A stretch of 64,000 bases of DNA from Cocos nucifera (lineage: Eukaryota; Streptophyta; Magnoliopsida; Arecales; Arecaceae). The notes under the pieces are model-generated. The model ran no database searches. It was not told where the DNA came from and was given only the letters and a program-made list of their open reading frames with translations. Made by a program: the position numbers and the translations under genes. This document shows, in pieces, positions 11,949 through 23,340 of the stretch. How positions within the stretch are numbered: position 1 is the stretch's first letter; every line of letters starts with the position of its first letter. The DNA is taken from NCBI GenBank assembly GCA_006176705.1, contig QRFJ01000085.1:779315-843314 (forward strand), read 5' to 3'.

Positions 11949-12119
11949 TAAAAGTAGAACCCCAAAATCACTTTGAGGTTTGAAGCAACTTTAAGTTGTT
12001 TTAAACTAAAATAACAAAAAATGACTTTGGCTCCCAATCTGGCTAAAGTTTTACTTTCAAGTGGTGATAGGTTAATGACGTTGAATAGATAGGTTATATT
12101 ATTATTGAAAATAATCATA

Positions 12120-12230
12120 TCATAGTAATAATTATTGATTATAATATTATAACCTATTATTATATTGATATATAATAACTATTATGTTATAATAATCAAT
12201 AACTATTTTCACTATATTATTTTCAATTAT
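12120..12230. repeat. AT-rich imperfect palindrome
   Basis: The arm 'aataattattgattataatattataac' is mirrored about 60 bp later by 'gttataataatcaataactatt'. It could form a long hairpin and may be a small MITE remnant. Confidence 0.5.
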
Positions 12231-13169
12231 ATCATTTATTTTATTTTATTTATTGCTATATTTAATTAATAATCAATATTAATTATATTTATTACTTTGT
12301 TGAAAATTATTTTTATTTTAACAATAATTACTATTAAAATATCATTTCAACTACTTAAACATTGAGAAATAACTAATAATAAAATAATATATTTTATTCA
12401 ATCAGTATTATTCATATTTGATATAATAATAATATTACTAAAATATCAATAAAATAATAACAATGATATAAAAATATTATTTATTTAAATCCTTCTTTTG
12501 TGTCAGTCAAATATTCACGAAGGTAAAAGTGTATTCAAGCAATCTTTGCTTTCTCAATGAGCCAAAAATTGAACCACCAAAAATTTATTTTTACATGACC
12601 AAATACTCCATCAGTGTCAATCATAATAAGCATCATGGGATCTTTGAAAGAAATGCCCTCGAAGATCCTAGAAGCCATTTGAGCAATTAGTTAACTCCGT
12701 TAATAAAAGTGATTATGATAATCATTGTATAGTGACAAAGCTTTTGAGGCAAGATGCTTGATTCTATAAACCGGCTCACCAACCACTCTCACCAAGCTGT
12801 AAGCCACCATTTCAAAAAATGACATGAAATTCCATGGAGGGAGTTTTCTCGTAGACCCATGGATCATATGAGTTTGTTAGAGACCAAATCGCGTCCATCT
12901 GTGACAAAACCACTAGACTAAGCTGCAAGGTCCACAAAATGGGGAGGCTAGACGGTCCATTAGCATTCACCTTGTACCATGGTTCCACTAAACCTCTATT
13001 GAGAACGCTTTAAGCATTCAATAGGTGATCAAAACACCAGGACATATGGATAATGCGTGCACAAGATAAAACCCCGCCACTTCTTATCCTTGATGATTTC
13101 CTGTCCGATCTCTGCTGGTTGTTATTAATTTTATCTAGAGACTAGCCGAAGACACCCACCACGCGGGAT
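12231..13169. other. Intergenic, nothing recognised
   Basis: AT-rich at first, then of more mixed composition from about 12500. No ORF over 70 codons with a recognisable motif and no RNA gene signal. Confidence 0.5.
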
Positions 13170-14275
13170 AGAGAATTATGATTTATAATTATTAAATCTT
13201 TTTAATAATAAATATTTTTAATTTTTAAAAATATTTTATGTATTTATTTATTTATATTATATATATAATTTTTTTTATTATTTTATAAAATATTATTTTA
13301 TTTTATATCTTTTTCTTACTGTTCTTATATTTTCTACGTGTCCGTCGGTATTGTTGCACCCCTTATCACCCCACCATGGCTCTCCTTTATTTTCGACAAA
13401 TATCGATTCCGATCGCATTCTTGCCTTCTCTTTTCTTCTCATATCTTCTTTGCGTCTATCGATGCCGTTCCATTTCTATCGTTCCACCATCATTTTTCTT
13501 CTTTCTTGATAAATGCCGATTCCGATCATACTTTTCGATGCTTCTATTGATACCACCGTCCCTGACACCACCACCGAAGAAAAAAAAAATTCTCTCTCTT
13601 CTTTTTTTTTTTATTTTTTTTATAAAATAATATTTTATTATTATTATTTTCTTCTTTCTTTTTGTTCTCTCATCTTCTCTGTGCCCGTCAGCATCGTTTC
13701 ATCATGGCTTCTCTTCTCTCTCGACAAACGTCGATCTTGATTGCACCCTCATCCCCTTCTTCTCATATATTATCCAAACTTTCAAAAACTATTAAATGCA
13801 GAGATTTGACTTTTAAATCGATATATTACTGTACTCTATTTATAAATAATTTATTAAATTTGATCCGATGGATTAATTTAGATTTCAAAACATATTATTT
13901 TTTAAAAAAATAAAAATATTATTTTAAAAAATAAATTAATATACTATTTTTTAAAATTTAAAAATAATATACTATCTTTTTAAAATAATAATGAATTAAT
14001 ATTTTAAAAATACTATTAATAATTTTATAATATTTTATTTTTTTAAAATAATAATTTTTTAAAAATATTTTTTTTGTCTCTCATCTCTTTTCTATTTTTA
14101 TTTTTAAAATATTATATTTTAAATTTTTAAAAATATTATTTTATTATTATTTATAAATAATATTTAAATTATTATAGATAATAAAATAATAATTTACGTG
14201 ATATAACTAAAATTATTTGAGATGCTGAGATGGCAATACCATAATACTCCTTCATATAGTATTATTATATATATA
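13170..14275 (+). repeat. ~1.1-kb dispersed repeat, copy 1
   Basis: The sequence aligns by eye over its length with 49140-50260, starting 'ttataattattaa' and ending near 'gatgctgagatggcaataccataata'. Both copies have an AT-rich 5' flank, a pyrimidine-rich middle, and a long AT-rich 3' part. The middle holds about three degenerate units of roughly 130 bp, each with a GT(C/A)GGTAT-like start and a CGACAAATATCGATTC-like end. No long ORF or terminal inverted repeat is evident; class unknown. Confidence 0.7.
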
Positions 14276-15079
14276 TATATAATAGATTAGTATGGTCACT
14301 CTTATTTTGTTTGGTATATTTTTCTGATTTTTTTTTTTTAATTTAAAATTATATTATTTTTTGATTTATTCATCCTAAGTTTGGATTTATTATTCATAAT
14401 TTACTCTTTCCTAACAAAATAAGTTTGCAAAACTTACTATTGAAAAGTTCACTTCTAATGTTTTTATGCTACAATGCCAAATATTAAATTATAAAATATT
14501 TATTGATAATTAGTCTAATTTTTTAAATATACGATATAAAAGAGAGAAGTAGTTTCCATGACAGCTAAAGAGATAAGTATGCCGTATTTGAAAATTTTCT
14601 AGGTAACTCTTCCCATTTGCTTATATTTTAATATTATGCTGAATCACAGAACCAATTTGATGAGCCTGTATTTTTTCCTAATTTAATAAATTAGATAAAC
14701 ATGAATGAAACTATTGCAGTTTAGTAACCTATGGAATTTTTTAGTTCGGATTGTACCTCCTTCTGCCCCAAAGAAATCTTGGTCTGCCCAAAGGTTTAGC
14801 TCCGGATTTGATAGACTTGGCGCGTATTAGCAGGCAGAAATTAACCCCTTCTGGTATAAAAATATAAGAATTTTTTTTTTTAAAAAAAAATGCATAGGGT
14901 GAGCTTGATAATTGCTATGCTTCTCCCTACCCGTCTCCTGCCTCTCCGTCCTGAGGATCTTCACGGAATGCAGCATCTTAGCTGTCAACAAAGCGTTAAA
15001 CGGCAAAAAAATTCTGGACCTTTCGATTCAATGATGGATGGATCTACATGATATTTAGCCGTTAAAAAGATTTTTCTTT
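14276..15079. other. Intergenic flank of the Ty3 element
   Basis: AT-rich with a T/A homopolymer at about 14872-14890. No gene recognised. The five bases before the LTR do not match those beyond the other LTR. Confidence 0.5.
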
Positions 15080-16000
15080 TATTGGTGCAAAATTTGGTTG
15101 ATGCCGGATTAAGCTGAAGTTGAGGAAGAAGAGATCGCCATCGGTGATCTGTAAAATAAAATTTCATTCGAAGTCGGTGGTGGTGGCTTCAATAAGATTC
15201 TTCGATGATTAAGTCAGTTCTTCTAGCCAACATAAATGGAATGCTCAAGTAAGAATTCAACAGAATTTTGGGAAGGAAAAGAGAGCCTAAAGAAAATGTA
15301 TCTGAAGGAGCCATTTTATAGATGGAGACCGGAGCAGATTGATAGTGATAATCGTAACCGTCCGGTCATGGGCCACTTGAGGCCACGTGAAATTTATTAC
15401 AGAGAGAGGTGTCGCTTGTAATAGACTGATAATGACAATCGTAACTTTTCGGTAGTGAAATTGCCTATAGCAGACTGATAAATGACAGTCGTAACCATCC
15501 GGTAGTGGGATCGCCTGTTCGTTGAGATTTAATTATCGAAGTTCGGAGGAAGCAGATGTTGGTTGGTGAAGAGCTTTGACATATATCAATTTTAGAGGAG
15601 TTCGGACTTCTAAAGAAAATATGGCTAGAGGGAATCATCCGGAAGGAATGCTACTTGAAATCTGGAAGTAATTCGCTGGAGGAATCCAGATGAAGTTTGA
15701 CTGAAGGAGAAGTTCGGAAGGAGTTTGGCTCCTGTAGGAATTTGACTGAAGGAGAGGTCCGGAAGGAGTTTGGCTCCTGGAGGAATCCGACTGAAGAAGA
15801 AATTCGGAAGGAGTTCGGCTCCTGTAGAAATTCGACTGAAGGAGAGGTCCCGAAGGAGTTCGACCGCTTGAAGAGTTTGGCAGCTGAAGGAGTTCGGCTG
15901 CTGGAGGAAGAATTTTCGAACGAAGCTTTTTCATGATTACTAGTTGTATTAGGCTAAGCATCAGACTGGACTTCGGCGGGAGCGAAGTTTATCCCCAACA
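15080..16000 (-). mobile_element. 3' LTR of full-length Tat-type Ty3 element
   Basis: This LTR of about 920 bp is clearly similar to 22489-23340. On the plus strand it begins TATTGGTGCAAAATTTGG (first base pair mutated from the TG...CA consensus) and ends TTTATCCCCAACA. It has a minus-strand TATAAAA near 15310-15320. Internal units of about 57 bp carry a GACTGATAATGACAATCGTAAC phrase, and the distal half is a run of degenerate AGTTCGGCT units. A purine-rich stretch (GGAAGTAGGGAGA on the minus strand) just inside at 16003-16018 fits a polypurine tract. Confidence 0.88.
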
Positions 16001-16317
16001 ATAGTCTCCCTACTTCCAAATTTGAAATTCGAAGGAAGGGAGTACAGAAAAGATGACTACCGAAGTCCTATTTCGGGCTCTGCATCCGCTGAGGTTGAAG
16101 CTCGGAGGAGATCTTATCTTCAGCTGATGTTGAAATGGGTCATATCTTCTATTAAAGTTGAAGCTTGGGGGAGATCTTATCTCCAGCCGAGGTTGAAGAA
16201 GGTCTTATCTCCTATTGAAGTTGAAGCTCGGAGAAAATCTTATCTCAAATCGAGGTTGAAGGAGGTCTTATCTCCTGTTGAAGTTGAAGGAGATCTTGTC
16301 GGAGCCTTTCCTCTTAC
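16001..16317 (-). repeat. Short tandem units next to the polypurine tract
   Basis: Repeated 'gatcttatctccagccgaggttgaa' units of about 40-60 bp are related to 6690-7250. They lie between the polypurine tract and the 115-bp array and have no coding role. Confidence 0.75.
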
Positions 16318-16857
16318 CTCGTCTAAAATGAACGAGGTCTTTGATTTTGCTCATGTTAGGATGAGGTTCTCCTTCTATTCCTAACGGACTGTAGGGGCAT
16401 ATAAGGACTATCGTCAAGATCTCTTTCCTCATCTCGTCTAAAATGAACGAGGCCTTCGATTTTGCTCACATTAGAATGAGATTCTCCTCCTATTTCTAAT
16501 GGACTGTAGGGATACATGAGGGCCATTGTCAGGGCCTCTTTCTTCATCTCGTCTAAAATGAACGAGACCTTCGATTTTGTTCATGTTAGGACGAGGTTCT
16601 CCTCCTATTCTTAATGGACTGTAGGGGCACATGAGGGCTGTTGTTAGGGCCTCTCCCCTCATCTCGTCTAAAATGAATGAGACTTCGATTTTGCTCATGT
16701 TAGGACGAGGTTCTCCTCCTATTCCTAATGGACTGTAGGGGCATATGAGAGCCATTGTCAGGGTCTCTTTCCTCATCTCGTCTAAAATGAATGAGGCCTT
16801 CGATTTTGCTCAAATTAGGATGAGGTTCTCCTCCTATTTCTAACGGACTATATTTGT
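16318..16857 (-). repeat. 115-bp tandem array, 4.7 copies, pol to 3' LTR
   Basis: Units start with CTCGTCTAAAATGAA at 16318, 16433, 16548, 16663 and 16777, giving periods of 115, 115, 115 and 114 bp; the last copy is partial. The unit length is not a multiple of three, so ORFs across it are accidental. The array lies in the 3' untranslated region of the Ty3 element, a position known in Tat-lineage elements for hypervariable tandem repeats that can seed satellites. Confidence 0.93.
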
Positions 16858-16939
16858 CGTGAAATTAAGTTCGTGGGGTAGTCCTCCTTTATCATCGGTA
16901 CACAACAAAGATTAGGATGTTGGAGTAGGGGGATTTCAT

Positions 16940-18090
16940 TGTAATCAAATTATCGATAATATATTCGTAAATTTTTTGAATTCCATGGTCGAGGTAAGTC
17001 TGCTCCCCCGAGCTCCTTTAAGTAGTACATCCCAAGTTGGACGACTTCCGTGACCTCGTAGGGTCCTTCCTAATTTGGGACAAGCTTTTCCTGACTTTGA
17101 GACTGAGAGATAGCGACTCGCCGAAGTATTAAGTCCCCCACTTTGAACATTTTACCTCTGACTCTGGAGTTATAATATTCGACCATCCTTTGCCTGTAAG
17201 CTGCCATCCGAACTTGGACTTCTTCTCTTTTCTCTTCCAATAGATCGAGGTTGACTCTGAGGTTCTGCAAGTTACGCTGCTCATTGAAAGCTACGACCTA
17301 TGCTGATGGGAGTTTAAGCTCGATTGGGATGACTGCCTCTATTTTAAAGGCCAAGGCAAATAGTGTTTCCCCAGTCGATAGCATTTGAGTAGTTCGATAT
17401 GCCCAAAGAACATGATAAAGTTCATCCACCCAGGCCCCCTTGTTCTATTGAGCCTTATCTTGATGCCTTGCAACAGGGTCTGGTTGGTTACCTCAGCTTC
17501 TCCATTTGCCTGTGGGTGAGCTACCGACGTGAAGTGATGGGAAATATTTAGATCTTTGCAGAACACAGTGAACCTCATCCCAGCAAACTGTCGCCCGTTA
17601 TCTATTATAAGAGTTTGGAACAGACCAAATCGATAGACGATTGACTTCCAGACGAAGTCCTATACCTTGGCCTCAGTAATTTTTGCTAGTGGTTCAACTT
17701 CGACCTATTTGGTGAAGTAGTCGATCACAACTAGGAGAAACTTTCGTTGTCCGAATGTCGTTGAAAAAGGGCCAAGTATATCCATTCTCCACTGCACAAA
17801 TGGTCAAGGTGCACTTAATGGAGTAAGCCCGGAGGTCGGTTGTCTTTGTATGTTTGTATTTCTTTAACAGCGGTCATATTTTTTGACGTACTCCATAGAA
17901 TCGTGGTACCAGGTCGGCCAATAGTACCCTTGCCGAAGTAGTTTTTGTGATAGGAATCTGGCTCTTATATAACTTTCATAAATTTTCTCGTACACTTTCC
18001 ATAATGCGAAGTCGACCTCTGAAGGTCGAAGACATCTCAATAATGGTAGTGAATACGATCTTTTATACAACTTGCCCTTATACAAAACAT
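16940..18090 (-). pseudogene. Ty3 integrase remnant
   Basis: On the minus strand, 18085-17864 encodes the N-terminal zinc-binding region ending in a Y-W-P and C-D-R-C block; the positions expected to be zinc-binding His are not His. 17578-17339 encodes part of the catalytic core with the H-P-Q-(A)-N-G-x-x-E-x-x-N block. 17270-17070 encodes the C-terminal stretch ending in a K-V-G-D-L-I-L-R block, continuing in a shifted frame to about 16945. Integrase inserts the cDNA into chromosomes. Frameshifts and stops between the three blocks show that it is dead. Confidence 0.88.
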
Positions 18091-18419
18091 ATCGGGAGAC
18101 TTGATTCCTGAGTTTTCAAATTTTTTTTGGATCATGAGGAAGAATTTCCTCTTTGAGATAGACAACTAATGGGTCAATCTAACTCGGCTCGAGCTCTGTC
18201 TACATAACGAGCTGTAATTCCTCTGAGTTTGAATATTTTAGAGTTTCAAAAAATACTTCTTTGGATAGTTCGGCTGTAGCTGAAGTGACCAATTTAGAGA
18301 GGAGGTCGGCTCTCGTATTTTTTGCCCTCGAAATCTATCGAATGTCAAAACTATCAAAGGTCGGAGTCAAATTCTTTACTTTATCAAGGTATTTCATCAT
18401 ACTCTTCTTCCGTGCTTCA

Positions 18420-18710
18420 TAGTTACCACTAACTTGGCCGACTACCAATTAAAAATTACTATAAACTTGAAGCTGATCTATTTTTAATTTTTTTATTATT
18501 TTTAATCCGATGATCAACGCTTCATATTCGGTCCATTATTAGTTGCAGAAAATTCGAAGTGTAGCACGTACTTAGCGACGACTTCCTCGGAATTAACTAA
18601 GACTAACCCCGCACCTGCTCCAGCGGAGTTGGACGAACCATCCATGTAAAGGGCCCAAAAACCTTCGAAAAGGTCAGCACTTTCTTCGGAGAGGCTTAGC
18701 TGCAACCACA
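18420..18710 (-). pseudogene. Second (archaeal-type) RNase H remnant
   Basis: The 18705-18514 translation has a Y-M-D-G-S-S-N-S-x-G-x-G-A-G block followed by a F-x-A-T-N-N block, as in type I RNase H domains of the archaeal-like kind. It lies between the first RNase H and integrase. A second RNase H at this position is a known mark of the Tat lineage of plant Ty3 elements. The ORF ends soon after the T-N-N block, so the distal acidic residues are out of frame. Confidence 0.8.
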
Positions 18711-18779
18711 GGATACCAGTCTCGTTGTGCTCAAGCTTAGCTCCATCTAGAATGATACATTTAACTAGGAAGTCGGCCA

Positions 18780-19130
18780 GTACTTAAGCCTTGATTGCTG
18801 GCCGAGGTCGGTAGTTAATATCAAACTCTATTAATTCAATGGCCCATTTTGCAATTCTTCTGAAAGCATCCATTTGATGAAGGATTACTCTCATCGGTTG
18901 ATCAGTGAGAAGCATTATAGCATGTTTCTGAAAGTAAGGTCGAAGTCTTCTTGCTGCAATCAGAAGAGCATAAGTCAATTTTTTCAGCTTTGTATATCTA
19001 GTCTCGGCATTCCTTAGGATCCGACTTATGTAATAGACTGATCATTGTACTTTTGCCTCTTCTTTGACCATGATTGCCGCTAGCACCATAAGAGAGACTA
19101 CAAGGTAGAGAAATAACTCTTCTCCGGATT
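18780..19130 (-). pseudogene. Ty3-type RNase H remnant
   Basis: The 18978-18784 translation contains the L-T-D-Q-P motif and the W-A-I-E-L-x-E-F-D-I-x-Y block that close the RNase H of Ty3-type polymerases. It degrades the RNA strand of the RNA-DNA hybrid during reverse transcription. Upstream (19130-18980) the frame is broken by stop codons. Confidence 0.82.
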
Positions 19131-19139
19131 CGGGTTTGG

Positions 19140-20130
19140 CTAGTAGGAGGTGAGTCGAGGTAGTTTTTGAGCTCGTCGAACGTTTTTTAGCATTCCTAAG
19201 TCTAGTGAAAATCTTTCAGCTTTCTGAGGATTTGGAAGAAGAGCATGCGGCGTTCGATCAATTTAGAAACAAAATGATTCAAGGACGTCACCTTCCTGAT
19301 CAGACGCTAAACTTTCTTGATAGACTACGGAGCGGTCATTTTCTGGATCACTCAAATTTTCTCCGGATTGGCCTCGATCCCTCGTCTCGAGACCATGAAT
19401 CTCAAAATTTTTCCTGAGGCTATCCTAAAGCCGCACTTGGTTGGATTCAGCTTCATCTTATGTTTTCTGAGTACATCAAAAGCCTCTTCAAGGTCGACAA
19501 CATGATTGACAGTCTTTTGGCTTTTGACCAATATGTCGTCGATGTAAATCTCCTTATTGCGGCCGATCTACTCCTTAAAGATTTTATTGACAAAGCGCTG
19601 ATAAGTCGCACCAGGATTTTTAAGCCCGAAGGGCATGATCCGATAACAGTAAAGACCACGGTTAGTAATAAAAGCAGTCTTCTTCTCGTCTTCTGGTGCC
19701 AACCAAATTTGGTTGTAGCCAGAGAAGGCATCCATGAAGGTGAGGAGCTCGTAGCCTGAAGTTGCATCCATCAGTTGATCAATTCTAGGCAAAGGATAGC
19801 TGTCTTTTGGGCAGGCCTTGTTAAACTTTTTAAAGTCGATGCACATCCTTCACTTGTCATTGGCTTTCTTGATCAGGACCACGTTAGAGATCCAAGTCGG
19901 ATAGCTTACTTCTTGGATAAATTCGGCGTTGAGAAGCTTATCAACTTCTTCTACTATTACCTTCTGCCTTTCTGATGCATGGCCTCGAACTCTTTCTTTC
20001 ATTGATCGATGCTTGGGATCAATGGCCAGTCGATGTTTCATAACCTTGGCATCAATCTCAGGCATATCCACCAAAACTCAGGCGAAGACGTCGGCATTCC
20101 TCTGTAAGAAGGCGATGAGTTGCTCTCGAA
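19140..20130 (-). pseudogene. Ty3 reverse transcriptase remnant
   Basis: In minus-strand order, the N-terminal part (20074-19850) ends in V-V-L-I-K-K-A-N. The fingers/palm part (19846-19568) contains C-I-D-F, a F-M-D-A-F-S-G-Y-N-Q block and R-I-M-P-F-G-L-K-N. A Y-I-D-D catalytic box lies near 19535-19546. In-frame stops sit right after the first part (a TGA at about 19850) and right before the Y-I-D-D box (a TAG at about 19570). The catalytic aspartates are still legible, but the gene cannot make a full protein. It copies element RNA into DNA in the cytoplasmic particle. Confidence 0.9.
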
Positions 20131-20399
20131 CTTCATCCTCCAGATTAAAGCCAATTTGCACCATATGCTCCATATTTTCGTCATTCAGGAGGATGGTCAC
20201 AAGATCTTCTATGGGCTCACCTCACTCTTCGGCAAAGTCATCACGGACATCTAGCCCATCAATAGGATAAGGGTCGGATTGTGCTTCCTTTCATAGGGCA
20301 ATTGAGTAGCAGTGCCTTGCCAGAGCTTGATCTCTCCTGACCTCTCTGATTCCGTAACTTGTCAGAAACTTCATCTTCAAATAATAAGTAGACACCACC

Positions 20400-20750
20400 A
20401 CCCGAAGTGCATTTAATCTAGGTTGGCTGAGAATTGCGTTATAAGCAGAGGAAACTTTTACTACCAAGAAATTTACCTGTGCTTTAGATTATTTTGGATA
20501 TTGCCCGACAGTCACAGTTAGAGTTATTACACTTTCTACTGATACTACAGCGCTAGTGAAGCCTACTAAGGGAGAGTTTATTGGTCCAAACTGACTATTA
20601 GATTTTGATATTTTGGAGAAAGCATCATAAAATAAGATGTTAGCCAAACTTTCATTATCAACTAAGATATGACGTACATCATAGTCCGCTATATTTAAAG
20701 AGATTACAACCGCATCATTATAAGAGAAACTGTATTCCTCGTGCATCTAC
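20400..20750 (-). pseudogene. Ty3 aspartic protease remnant
   Basis: The 20746-20489 translation has a N-D-A-V-V-I-S-L block and then I-L-V-D-N-E-S, where the retroviral-type protease active site D-(T/S/N)-G would lie; here the glycine is replaced by glutamate. The F-Y-D-A-F block follows. The enzyme would cleave the polyprotein; the active-site change and the broken frame argue that it is inactive. Confidence 0.78.
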
Positions 20751-20869
20751 CTCAGTGAAGGTTATGAGTTTTTCAGCCCTCTATCTTTTCACTGATCCTC
20801 CAGATCCACTGGCCTCTTCTTGTCGAAGTCCCCAAGAGATAGTGTTGATGATGCCAAAAGATGGTTGAT

Positions 20870-22120
20870 CTTCTTGTTATTCCTTCCTTCTTGATGGTTT
20901 AGGCTGCGATAGTGCCATCGGTCGATCTTCTCTTGCTTCAGGCCGGCGTTTGAGGAATCGACCCAGCCGACCTCTCTTGATAAGCTCCTCGATCTCGTCT
21001 TGGAGCTGAATGCATTCTTCAGTATCGTGGCCGTGGTCACGATGGTAGAGACAATATTTGTTAGGATTGTGCTTGCCAGAATAAGTGCGTATTCTTTCTG
21101 GCCTCGGCAGTTGCTCCTTGATCTTCATTAATACTTGCACTTTTGGAACATTAAGGGGGGCATAGTTGTGAAACCTTCTGAGGGAAGAACTTCTTCATGC
21201 CCTTCTATTGGGGCTTTTTTGACGACGAGCTCGTGGAAGAGTTTGGGCTTGCTTGCGCTCGGAAGGAGTCCATAAGCATGGTCGAACTTCATTCGGTCTT
21301 CCATCAATTGCGGATTTATTAAATTCGCCCGTCTGTCGCTCTCCTATGGCTTCCTCATCCTTCAATTTAAAGATTTCTTCTACCCGGACATATCCTTCAG
21401 CCCGAGCTAGCAGATTGGCAAAGTCTCTGGGATACTTCTTCTCTAGGGAGAATAATAAATCATTCTTCTGAAGGCCGCCTTTGAGTGCGGCCATTGCAAC
21501 AGACTGGTCTAGATTTCGGACCTCCAATGCAGCAGCCTTAAATTGGGTGACATAAGCTCGGATAGATTTTCCCTTCTTCTGCTTGATATGCATCAGAGAA
21601 TCCAAACCTCAGTGTGGACGTCGGCTGCTGATGAAGTGAGCCACAAACTGATGGCTTATCTGATCAAAAGAGAAGATCATACCCGACTTTAATGCCGAGT
21701 ATCAGTTTCTTACTGCTCCCTTTAAGGTAGATGAAAAAGCTCAGCATAAGATGGTATCTGGAGTGCCATGGAGCAGTATCATGGTCCGAAAGGCCTCTAG
21801 GTGATCGATCGGATCAGAGGTTCCGTCGTAGCTTTTAAATTGAAAAAATTTGAAGTTCAGTGGAATGGGCTCTTGTATAATCCTCTGAGAAAAAGAAGGA
21901 TCAGTGCAAATATTATTACCGTATAAGGAAGGAGTATGATGGAGCTCTTCGATTCATCGGCTCATTTTCTGAAGCCTTTGATTTAGGAGATCTTCTCGAT
22001 CATTGATCTCCAGAGTTTTCTGATGGGATGGGAGCAAAGCTTCCCCCAGGGTCGAATCATGGTCCGAGCAATGACTCTCGACCCTCTATTTTCTCTTTTC
22101 GGAGGTCACCAATCAACTAA
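20870..22120 (-). pseudogene. Ty3 gag remnant
   Basis: The 21605-21195 translation begins at a retrotransposon gag domain (blocks S-I-R-A-Y-V-T-Q-F and N-D-L-L-F-S-L). The 21140-20877 segment, in another frame, carries a C-x2-Y-H-x2-H-x5-E-E-C zinc-knuckle-like cluster and the D-E-I-E-E-L-I-K-R-G helix. Earlier gag sequence up to about 22120 is present but shattered. Gag forms the nucleocapsid of the intracellular particle. Confidence 0.82.
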
Positions 22121-22488
22121 CCCGAGTCGGCTGTCCCCTGATCGGATCATGGGGCTTCAAAAAAGCCTGCTCCAATCAAATTTACACCGAAGCCTGACGA
22201 TGTATGGCCTGCATCGCCTCCATGAGACTGCAAACCTGCTAGACCAGCAGGTTGAACTGCTCTGCATCCACCATGACTGTAGGTGGAGCTTGAGTTGCCG
22301 GAGCTGGAGTGGAAACGGATGGATCTGGACTGGATCTGATCGTAGAGGCCATTGATCGCCGAGTCGAAGCTTTCTTGAAAGGTATTTTTTTTGGAACTCT
22401 AGAGAGGAAGAAGGGAGATCGTTGTTGAGCACTTCTTTAAGAACAAAAAAATCTCAGGAATAGAGGATCTTTCCTTTAGTGTCAATTT
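22121..22488 (-). mobile_element. 5' leader with primer-binding position
   Basis: This segment between the LTR and gag is similar to 9340-9565. Directly inside the LTR the minus strand reads TTGACACTAAAGGAAAG where the derivative at 9566 has TTGGCGCTAGAAGGAGGG, so the primer-binding site has decayed by several substitutions. Confidence 0.65.
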
Positions 22489-23340
22489 TATTGGTGTAGA
22501 ATCTGGTTGACGTCGGATTTAGTTGGAGTTGAGGAAGAAGAGGTCGCCGCTTGATGACCTGCAAAATGAAGTTCCATCTAGAGTCGGTGATGGTGGCTCC
22601 GACAGGATCCTCCGATGATCAAGTCAGCTCTTTTGGCTAGCAGAAATGGAATACTCAGATAAGAATTCAACAAAATTTTGGGAAGGAGAAGAGAGCCTAG
22701 AGAAAACGTATCTGGAGGGTCCCTTTTATAGATGGACCCGGAGCAGATTGATAGTGACAATCGTAACCATTCGATCATGAGCCACCTGGGACCATGTAAA
22801 ATTTATTATAGAGAGAGGTGTTGCTCGTAATAGACTGATAATGATAGTTATAACCGTCTGGTAGTGGGATTGCCTGTAGTAGACTGATAAATAACAGTCA
22901 TAACCATCCGATAGTGGGGTCGCATGTTCGTTGAGATTTAATTGTCGAAGTTCGGAGGAAGCAGGCGTTGGTTGGTGAAGAGCTTTAATATATATCAATT
23001 CCAGAGGAGTTCGGACTCCTAAAGAAAATACGGTTAGAGGGGATCATCCAGGAGGAATACTACTTGAAATCTGAAAGTAATCCGCTGGAGAAATTCAGAT
23101 GAAGTTCGACTGAATGAGAAGTCCGAAAGGAGTTTGGCTCCGAAGGAATCTGACTGAATGAGAAATCTGAAAGGAGTTCGACTTCTGTAGGAATCCGACT
23201 GAAGAGAAGATTTTGAAGGAGTTCGATTGGGATTCGACCACTGAAGAGAGAATTTTTGAATAAAACTTTTTCATGATTAGCAGTTATATTACGCTAAATA
23301 TCAGACTGGACTTCGATGGAAGCGAGATTTATCTTCAATA
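22489..23340 (-). mobile_element. 5' LTR of full-length Tat-type Ty3 element
   Basis: About 852 bp, running on the plus strand from TATTGGTGTAGAATCTGG to TTTATCTTCAATA, and clearly similar to 15080-16000. It has a minus-strand TATAAAAGGG at about 22722-22732 and the same GACTGATAATGACAAT and AGTTCGG units. Its transcription would run away from the 14-3-3 gene. The outer edge lies about 700 bp from that gene's TATA box. The two LTRs have diverged visibly, so the insertion is not recent. Confidence 0.88.

Noticed and set aside
16356..16776. Minus-strand ORFs with repeated Pro-Tyr-Ser-Pro-Leu blocks as a repeat protein
   Set aside because: The 115-bp DNA period is not divisible by three, so no frame can be conserved across units.
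15080..23340. Exact 5-bp target duplication around the Ty3 element
   Set aside because: Bases outside the LTRs (TCTTT on the left, CTCTC on the right) do not match; the ends may be mutated or the flanks rearranged.
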